A DNA stretch of 13,260 bases from UBA6136 sp964344495 (GTDB taxonomy: Bacteria; Pseudomonadota; Gammaproteobacteria; Methylococcales; Methylococcaceae), in assembly GCA_964344495.1 (NCBI GenBank), contig CAYFNI010000064.1:1-13260 (forward strand), in the 5' to 3' direction. The notes beneath the pieces are model-generated. The model saw only the letters and a list, made by a program, of their open reading frames with translations. It made no database searches and was not told the origin of the DNA. Each line of letters begins with the position of its first letter. The stretch's first letter is position 1. Position numbers and translations under genes: made by a program. Below are positions 1 to 5,851 of this stretch, piece after piece.

Positions 1-789
1 CCCATCCTTTATGCGACCGGCGACCGTTACATCCTGACCCAGGCCGACGTCGGCAAGTCGATATCGGTTCTGGCCCGTTACGTTGATGGTCTGGGTACCG
101 CCGAAAGTATGAGTTCCAGTGCGACTGATCGGGTGCAGGCACTGGTGACGGATGTGACGGCTCCAGCCCATCTGACCGGAAAGCGCCTGCTCAACGGTAC
201 CGGGGGTGCAGACACGCTCAAGGGTAACAACAAGGCCGACCTGATGTTGGGTGATGCGGGCAGCGACAGGATGGACGGCCGCGGTGGCAACGATGCCCTG
301 TACGGCAGTGAAGATGCCGATAAGCTCTTCGGCGGCTCCGGACAGGACTGCCTGTATGGTGGATCCGGCGATGATGTCCTCAGCGGTCAGGCGGGCAGGG
401 ATATTCTGGTCGGCGGATCCGGCAGCGACCTAATGGATGGTGGCGCCGGAGCAGATGTTTATCAGTATCTGGCCAGAATGCTGGGTACGGATGATATTGG
501 CGAAGGCGCGGCCGACGTCCTCAAGGTCGGTCGTGGCGACAAGATTGTGTTTGACGCCGCGCTTTGGGATGACCTGCGGTCCGGAGTATCACTCGACGGC
601 CTTGATGGCTTGAGTCTGGGTACCGTCATGGATGTGACCCATAATATCATTCAGCACAACAACGCCATTCAGATCGATTGCAACGGTGACGGACGCTTCG
701 ATGCGAGCCGCGACTTCAGCATCACGCTGGTCGGCAGCGCGGCGAAGTTCGAAATTGATGCAGATAGCCATGGGTTTCTGATCAGGTAA
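1..789 (+). CDS. Large RTX-type secreted protein, C-terminal part (5' end outside window)
   Basis: The frame is open from the first base of the window, so this is the 262-residue end of a longer protein; the Met codon at 109 is internal. Residues 1-45 (motifs YILTQADVGKSISV and YVDGLGTAES) match the end of the Ig/cadherin-like repeats found in very large surface or secreted bacterial proteins. Ten tandem RTX nonapeptides (xGxxGxDxL) follow at nt 193-462. The tail has a further Ca-binding loop of EF-hand type (D-C-N-G-D-G-R-F-D...D, nt 676-714) and ends in a short hydrophobic segment, FLIR, typical of C-terminal type I secretion signals. The family is exported by an ABC/MFP/TolC machine and folds outside the cell on binding Ca2+. 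Neither the exporter nor the rest of the protein is in the window. Its role (adhesin, biofilm matrix or other) is inferred only from architecture. The RTX/secretion class is well supported. Confidence 0.88.
   Translation, partial: PILYATGDRYILTQADVGKSISVLARYVDGLGTAESMSSSATDRVQALVTDVTAPAHLTGKRLLNGTGGADTLKGNNKADLMLGDAGSDRMDGRGGNDALYGSEDADKLFGGSGQDCLYGGSGDDVLSGQAGRDILVGGSGSDLMDGGAGADVYQYLARMLGTDDIGEGAADVLKVGRGDKIVFDAALWDDLRSGVSLDGLDGLSLGTVMDVTHNIIQHNNAIQIDCNGDGRFDASRDFSITLVGSAAKFEIDADSHGFLIR
193..462 (+). repeat. Ten tandem RTX nonapeptide repeats (Ca-binding beta-roll)
   Basis: Ten uninterrupted 27-base units encode xGxxGxDxL-like nonapeptides, from NGTGGADTL to DGGAGADVY. Units 2 and 5 are degenerate (KGNNKADLM, YGSEDADKL). 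Unit 6, FGGSGQDCL, carries a cysteine, which is uncommon in RTX beta-rolls. Such repeats bind Ca2+ between turns of a parallel beta-roll. Confidence 0.92.
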
Positions 790-828
790 TCGTGCGGCCT
801 CGCCGCCGAACCATCATCACGATGACAT

Positions 829-2379
829 ATGTCGAGTAGCCCGCCCCTCCTCACGGTTCATCTCTATGTTGATGACAGAGACGCGGTGTCGCCCTCGTAT
901 TTGGCGGCACTCAATGAACTGATGGCGAGGCTTCAGGCAACTGGCATCGCTACCTTGAGGGGCTGGAATGGCGGAGATCCCTTGAGCATCAGCACGATCG
1001 GGCCATCGGTGTTTGTCTCCATGGGCGAGTCCGATCGGGTCTTTGCCGGGCTTTATGCGATGCCTCTTGCGGATCGCCGGCGTTGGCTGCATTACCGTCA
1101 CCCGGCTGACATCCAGCCCGACAGCCTGCTCTATTGCTGGTTGGCAGCCACTGAGCCCTTGCCGTCGGTCAATCTCGCGAAGCCGAGTCAGCTTGCGTCC
1201 AGACCCCTTGTCTCGGTATTCACCGCCGCCTACCGAACCGGTCAGCGCATTCAGCGGCCTTACCAGTCATTGCTGAATCAGACCTACGATCACTGGGAGT
1301 GGGTGGTCGTGGATGATTCCGGTGATGAACGTGCCACCTACGATGGCTGGCTCAAGCCGCTGGCCGACCCGCGGATACGCGTCATTTCGCGTGACCGGCG
1401 CAGTGGCTACATCGGCACGGTCAAGCGCGAGGCTGCGGATCAGTGCCGGGGACAGATTCTCGTTGAACTCGATCACGACGATGAACTCACGCCCGACTGC
1501 CTCGCCCGGCTTGTGCAGGCTTTTCAGCGGCATCCCGAGTGTGGATTTGCTTTTGGCGAAGCGGCCGAAATCTATGAGGAAACCGGAGACTCCCACTGGT
1601 ATGGCTGGGATGCCGGTTTCGGTTTTCTGACGTACTGGCGCCAGTATGATGCGTCCAGCCAGCGCTGTGTGAATGTGCCGCGCACCCCAGGCATCAACTC
1701 GAAAACGGTCACCCACCTGATCGGCTTGCCCAATCATCCCCGCGCGTGGACGCGGGCCTGTTACGATGCGGCGGGTGGACACCGGCGCGGGTTAAGCGTG
1801 GCCGATGATTACGACCTGATTCTCCGTAGCCTGCTGTGCACGCGAGCATTGAGGGTTCCGCAACTGCTGTACCTTCAATACCGCAACGCGGGGGGAAGCA
1901 ACCAGACCTTCCAGCGCAATGCACAGATCCAGCAGATGTGTGCATCACTGGAACAGTATTACCGGCCGCGGATCCAGCAGCGTCTGGCCGAACTTGGGTT
2001 GCCTTCGCTGGTGGATCATCCCTATCGGCGGGTCTGGACCTGTCCGGACGGCAGTGCCGAGCATGCCCACGCTGATGTGGTGGATCAGGGGACCATGGTC
2101 AAGACCGCCTATCTGCTGTATCTGCCCTCGGGTGAGTCGGCCCAGACCTCCACGGCACTGGCCGCCGCCCTGCGATCGTGCGCAGAAAAGGCGTGGCAGG
2201 ACTGTGAACTGGTGGTGGTCGGCGATGTGCCCGAGGCCTTGCTTGAGCCAGCGGCCGCGACAGCGCCGCCGGGATCCTTGCGCTGGTGGAAGACCGACGC
2301 CAGTTGGCCGCAAGAAGACCACATACGCTATGGGCGGTTGTTGTGTCGCGGCCTCGTTGTGGAATGCTTACTGACATAA
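829..2379 (+). CDS. Family 2 (GT-A fold) glycosyltransferase
   Basis: This is a 516-residue cytosolic protein without signal peptide or membrane segments. Residues 1-120 form an N-terminal region I cannot assign. Residues about 127-350 form a GT-A domain: PLVSVFTAAYRTG is the first strand, VVVDDSG (159-165) is the nucleotide-binding aspartate motif, DHDD (215-218) is the DxD-type metal/nucleotide-sugar motif, and ADDYDL (325-330) is the acceptor-side/catalytic acidic motif. Residues 430-516 look like part of a second Rossmann-like domain (CELVVVGDVPEALL) that stops abruptly. The enzyme should transfer a sugar from a nucleotide-sugar donor; donor and acceptor cannot be read from sequence. The gene begins 39 bases after the RTX gene stop on the same strand, so the two may be co-transcribed and the RTX protein or a surface glycan could be the acceptor (inference). 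No clear Shine-Dalgarno precedes the ATG, so the start is the best available rather than proven. Confidence 0.85.
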   Translation: MSSSPPLLTVHLYVDDRDAVSPSYLAALNELMARLQATGIATLRGWNGGDPLSISTIGPSVFVSMGESDRVFAGLYAMPLADRRRWLHYRHPADIQPDSLLYCWLAATEPLPSVNLAKPSQLASRPLVSVFTAAYRTGQRIQRPYQSLLNQTYDHWEWVVVDDSGDERATYDGWLKPLADPRIRVISRDRRSGYIGTVKREAADQCRGQILVELDHDDELTPDCLARLVQAFQRHPECGFAFGEAAEIYEETGDSHWYGWDAGFGFLTYWRQYDASSQRCVNVPRTPGINSKTVTHLIGLPNHPRAWTRACYDAAGGHRRGLSVADDYDLILRSLLCTRALRVPQLLYLQYRNAGGSNQTFQRNAQIQQMCASLEQYYRPRIQQRLAELGLPSLVDHPYRRVWTCPDGSAEHAHADVVDQGTMVKTAYLLYLPSGESAQTSTALAAALRSCAEKAWQDCELVVVGDVPEALLEPAAATAPPGSLRWWKTDASWPQEDHIRYGRLLCRGLVVECLLT

Positions 2380-2452
2380 ACCCCATTCCCTGCGGGTCGC
2401 CTGCAGGCAAGGCCGCACGATCTGCCGATACAGCCTGGATGATGCATAGAAA

Positions 2453-2480
2453 CGGTCAGCAACGAACGGCGCGCTGACCG
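2453..2480 (-). terminator. Probable rho-independent terminator of the sulfatase-FGE operon
   Basis: A perfect 8-bp inverted repeat, CGGTCAGC/GCTGACCG, surrounds a 12-base loop. It lies 7 bases past the FGE stop codon. Read on the - strand, the stem is followed by TTTCTAT, a short U-rich tract. It also lies downstream of the convergent glycosyltransferase gene, but on the + strand no T-run follows, so a role there is less likely. Confidence 0.5.
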
Positions 2481-2487
2481 ATATGGC

Positions 2488-3546
2488 CTATTCGGCTGTT
2501 TTGACGCAACGGAACCCCGTGTGGACCAAGCCGGTATCGGGGCTGGACTTCATCCGGGCGCTGGGTCGGTAACTGGCGCAGACATTGTCGTCGCACAGGA
2601 ACGAACCGCCGCGCTGGGAGCGCTTCTTGGCATACGGTTCCTCCGGATCAAAACTGTCCGCCGGACCCTGGGGGTCCACGACCGGCTTCGATCCCGCTAC
2701 CTGGGCATAGGCATCCGCCCGGTACCAGTCCTGCGTCCATTCCCAGACGTTGCCGGTCATGTCATACAGCCCATAGCCATTGGCGGGGAAACTCCGCACC
2801 TTGCTGGCGCCGGTATGCCCATCGGTGGCGAGATTCTTCTGCGGAAACGTGCCTTGCCAGATATTGGCGCGCGGCTTGCCCCGGGCCGGATCCTCGTTGC
2901 CCCAGGCGTAGGTCTTGCCCTTGAGTCCGCCACGCGCGGCGAACTCCCATTCGGCCTCGGTCGGCAGGCGCTTGCCAGCCCATTTCGCATAGGCTTCGGC
3001 GTCATACCAGGACACCTGCACGACCGGGTAGTCGTCTTTTCCGTCGATGTTGGAGTCTGGGCCTTCGGGATGACGCCAGTCAGCGCCTTGCACCCATTTC
3101 CACCAATACTCGCCGGCCGACGGTGGCGCGGCAAACACCAGCGAGCCGGGCTTCAGGCTGTCGGCCGGGGGTTCGGGCGTGCCGGGGGGCAATTGGGCCA
3201 TGATTTCAGCCTTGTCCGGTGGTTTTTCGGCCGTGGTCACATAGTGGGTCGCCTCGACGAAGCGGCGGAACTCGGCGTTGGTGACTTCAGTGATATCCAT
3301 CCAGAACGGACTCACCTTGACCTTGTGCACGGGCTGCTCATCGGGACGGGCCAGCTTGGAATCACTGCCCATCATGAATTCGCCGCCGGGAATTCGCACC
3401 ATGCCCTCCGGCGCGGTGCGAACGCCCGCATTCGGTGTTGCGGCCGCGAGCGTCGGGCCGGCGAAGAGCATCCAGCCGACCAGCGAACTGGCCACCCGCA
3501 GCCGATAGCAGCCCGCCACGCGGCGAGAGGGCGCGTCATTGGACAT
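2488..3546 (-). CDS. Formylglycine-generating enzyme (sulfatase-activating), predicted exported
   Basis: The 352-residue protein belongs to the FGE/SUMF1 family, which oxidises the cysteine of a CxPxR motif in sulfatases to C-alpha-formylglycine using O2 and copper. The FGE fold is visible from MVRIPGGEFMMGSD (49-62) through VSWYDAEAYAKWAGKRLPTE (178-197) and GNVWEW (265-270) to QRGGSFLC (311-318). The two active-site cysteines are present as C318-x4-C323 (nt 2593-2595 and 2578-2580), followed by YRPSAR and HTGFRC. The N-terminus (about residues 1-36) has basic residues, a hydrophobic stretch and a TLAA-type cleavage site, so the enzyme is predicted to be exported by Sec. The ATG overlaps the TGA of the upstream sulfatase by one base (TGATG), which implies translational coupling; a GTG one codon earlier is an alternative start. 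FGE-domain proteins can have other roles, but the cysteine pair and the two sulfatase neighbours make maturation of those enzymes the natural reading. Confidence 0.93.
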   Translation of the reverse strand: MSNDAPSRRVAGCYRLRVASSLVGWMLFAGPTLAAATPNAGVRTAPEGMVRIPGGEFMMGSDSKLARPDEQPVHKVKVSPFWMDITEVTNAEFRRFVEATHYVTTAEKPPDKAEIMAQLPPGTPEPPADSLKPGSLVFAAPPSAGEYWWKWVQGADWRHPEGPDSNIDGKDDYPVVQVSWYDAEAYAKWAGKRLPTEAEWEFAARGGLKGKTYAWGNEDPARGKPRANIWQGTFPQKNLATDGHTGASKVRSFPANGYGLYDMTGNVWEWTQDWYRADAYAQVAGSKPVVDPQGPADSFDPEEPYAKKRSQRGGSFLCDDNVCASYRPSARMKSSPDTGLVHTGFRCVKTAE

Positions 3547-5750
3547 CACTTGCAGACCCTCCCCTGATTGTCTTCGATGATTTTTTTGTCATAGTCGTCT
3601 GTTTTGCCATCCGGGCGTGTCGAGCCGTCCGGGCCGCCAAAGTCATACCAGCTGCCCTGACCGCCGCCATTGGGGGTGTAAGTAGTGCTGGTGGCGGCGG
3701 TAGCGGCGAATTTTTCCCATTCAACCAGATCTGTCTCGTCGACGCGTCTGTCCATGTTGCCATCCCCGGGGCAGTCCACTGCGCTCTTTTCGATCTGCTC
3801 GAGATTTTTAGCCAGCCTGACGTAGTTGCGTTTTTGCTCCTTGGTCAAGTGTCTATCCAGCAGGTTGGCGCCGGCGGTGTCAAGCTGCGGGTTGACGGGA
3901 TTCTGGTTGATGCGGAAGAGCTCGTCCTTCTGGTCAGGTGGTTCAACGGCCACGCCATTCTGGCAGTTTTCGCTCACTTGCCGGACCAGCTTGTACTTCG
4001 AATTGCGAATTCCCGTTGCGGTGATCGATGACAGGTAGTTTTCCCCGTTTTCCTGGTTGACTTCGCAGCAGGACGTGAATATGCGCGGCGTGACCACGCC
4101 GTCCGGCCCATACCATTTTCCGCCTTGGTCCGCGCAGACCTGCTTGTCGGGCAAGCTGTAGGTGCACTGGTTCATGGATTCAAGCAAACAAGGATAGGAG
4201 ACCGTGCTGCTGGCGCGCAGATTGTTGCCCTGTAGCGTGTAGTTGGTAGTGCGGATAGCCCCCTCTTTGGGATTCAGCAGGTAGGGCATCAGCTTGCGGG
4301 AATCGAGTTGCCGGTATTTCGGCACAACTTTGCGCACATCAATGCCGGCGACCTCGCCGAAAAAGGTATACAGGTCGGTCAGGTTGACCATGTGATTGAC
4401 CTGCCGGCCGGGTGCCTTCACGTTCGGTCCGGCGATGATCAGGGGCACCCAGACGCCCGTCTGATAGGGCGTGCCCTTGGCCCGTTCATCGTCGAAGGGA
4501 TCCCTGACACTGGTGGTCCAGGTCCCGTTGTCCGAGGTGAAGACCACATAGGTGTTTTTCGCCTCCAGGTGGAAGCTGAGACTGCCGTCCGCATTGCGTT
4601 TGGCGAGTCCTGTTTCGACCAGCAGCCGACCCACTTCATGGTCGATCGCCTCGACCATCTGCGTGGCCAGTTCGCGCTTATGGGTTTGATCCAGACAGTT
4701 GTAGGCGTCCGTTTCCGGCGAACCGGCCGAGACCAGTGTGGTCGGCGACTGCTGGATCGGTTCATGGATGGCGGACAGGCCGATACTCACCATCCAGGGA
4801 CGAGTCTGTTTCTGCTGTTGGTTGATCCAGGCGACGGCGCGGGTGACTTCCTGCTGGGTCTTGAAACCGCGCGCCCGCGCGTCACTGGGCGGTTGGGTTT
4901 CGGTGGTGACGCCATCGGCCTTGTTGATGATCCAGTTGCCGGTGTAATGCCCGTTCTGGATGCTGAAGTTGAGCGCGAGATCACTCGGCAGTGCGTTGCA
5001 GGCCGCGTTCGGGACCAAAATGCCACCCTGTTCCATGCAACTGCGGCCTGGGGTGCGGACGCTGGCCGTGGACAGGTCCGTACAGCCGCCGTTGGCAGTC
5101 ACACAGGCGCCTGAATCGGCTCCGGCGGTCGGATTGTCCTTCAGTGTCGGGACAAAGCCGCATGAATAGGTGCCACTGGCAGCCACGCCGCCGGCCGTGG
5201 TATCGATTGGCGAAGGTCCGCCCTCCAGATAGCCTTCGAAGTAGTCAAAGCCCAGCACCCGCATGGTTTCGTTCAAGTAGGGCAGGTTAGACTCATCAAA
5301 AGGATAGGTTGACTGATGCATCTTGCCGATCACCGCACTGACATAGTTTTTCTGCCGGAGAATTTTCGGGATCATGAATTCATACGGCGAGGTCTGCGAA
5401 TTCGGCAGATCCGAGGGCGCTGGCGCCGAGAGCATACCCGTACGGATGGTGTAGCGACCATTCAGGATCGACGCGCGCGTGGGGCCGCAGCTCGGCTGCG
5501 ACCAGGCATTGCGGAAGCGAATGCCGGCGCGGGCGAGGGCATCGATGTTGGGCGTCTTGGCTATTTCGTGCGGCTTACCCCCAAAACCGAAAATCCGGTA
5601 CTGGTCGATGCCGGTATCGTCCACGACCATATTGATGATGTTGGGCAGTCCCGGCTTGGACGCCGCCAGCCCGGGAGTGGTCACGGTGAGGATGGAAAGC
5701 CCGAGCAGGGCGGTGGAGAGTCCCACCTGGATTTTGGGGTATTTCGACAT
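3546..5750 (-). CDS. Exported Cys-type sulfatase with dockerin/EF-hand-like C-terminus
   Basis: The 734-residue alkaline-phosphatase-superfamily sulfatase has a Sec signal peptide (about residues 1-30, ending PGLAA). Catalytic features are complete: metal aspartates D44-D45 (VVDDTG), the formylglycine site C88-GPTR (Cys codon at nt 5487-5489), K143/H145 (GKMH), H329 (AIHEP), D407-N408 (TSDNGT) and K425 (RAKGT). It should hydrolyse sulfate esters after FGE converts C88; the substrate is unknown. Residues 190-255 form a cysteine-rich insertion. With the later cysteines there are 14 non-catalytic Cys, all with counterparts in the neighbouring sulfatase, so disulfide bonding is likely. Residues 659-733 hold two dockerin/EF-hand-like loops (D663-GNMDRRVDETD and D703-FGGPDGS) with a final Cys at 733. 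A GGGAG ribosome site (5757-5761) lies 6 bases before the ATG. The length exceeds typical 450-550-residue arylsulfatases because of the insertion and tail. Confidence 0.93.
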   Translation of the reverse strand: MSKYPKIQVGLSTALLGLSILTVTTPGLAASKPGLPNIINMVVDDTGIDQYRIFGFGGKPHEIAKTPNIDALARAGIRFRNAWSQPSCGPTRASILNGRYTIRTGMLSAPAPSDLPNSQTSPYEFMIPKILRQKNYVSAVIGKMHQSTYPFDESNLPYLNETMRVLGFDYFEGYLEGGPSPIDTTAGGVAASGTYSCGFVPTLKDNPTAGADSGACVTANGGCTDLSTASVRTPGRSCMEQGGILVPNAACNALPSDLALNFSIQNGHYTGNWIINKADGVTTETQPPSDARARGFKTQQEVTRAVAWINQQQKQTRPWMVSIGLSAIHEPIQQSPTTLVSAGSPETDAYNCLDQTHKRELATQMVEAIDHEVGRLLVETGLAKRNADGSLSFHLEAKNTYVVFTSDNGTWTTSVRDPFDDERAKGTPYQTGVWVPLIIAGPNVKAPGRQVNHMVNLTDLYTFFGEVAGIDVRKVVPKYRQLDSRKLMPYLLNPKEGAIRTTNYTLQGNNLRASSTVSYPCLLESMNQCTYSLPDKQVCADQGGKWYGPDGVVTPRIFTSCCEVNQENGENYLSSITATGIRNSKYKLVRQVSENCQNGVAVEPPDQKDELFRINQNPVNPQLDTAGANLLDRHLTKEQKRNYVRLAKNLEQIEKSAVDCPGDGNMDRRVDETDLVEWEKFAATAATSTTYTPNGGGQGSWYDFGGPDGSTRPDGKTDDYDKKIIEDNQGRVCK

Positions 5751-5756
5751 GGCGGA

Positions 5757-5761
5757 CTCCC
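5757..5761 (-). promoter_or_regulatory. Ribosome binding site of the second sulfatase gene
   Basis: GGGAG on the - strand, six bases before the ATG at 5750, fixes the start of the 734-residue sulfatase. Confidence 0.7.
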
Positions 5762-5796
5762 GTTGAAGGTGTGATGGCTATCCTTGCCTGAACAAG

Positions 5797-5832
5797 CGGC
5801 TCACCCGCCAGACTTGGCGTGCGGGTGAGCCG
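5797..5832 (-). terminator. Strong intercistronic hairpin between the two sulfatase genes
   Basis: A perfect 12-bp inverted repeat, CGGCTCACCCGC/GCGGGTGAGCCG, lies in the 101-base gap between the two sulfatase genes. An alternative inner stem GCCA/TGGC is also possible. On the - strand it is followed by CTTGTTCAGG, a poor U-tract, so it may be a partial terminator or an mRNA-stabilising/processing hairpin rather than a full stop. Either role would make the upstream sulfatase more abundant than the downstream sulfatase and FGE. Confidence 0.55.
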
Positions 5833-5851
5833 AAGACGGCGTTTCGAGCGA

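Noticed and set aside
2521..3567. A 348-codon + strand frame opposite the FGE gene
   Set aside because: It lies antisense to a gene with clear catalytic residues. Long antisense frames are common in GC-rich DNA.
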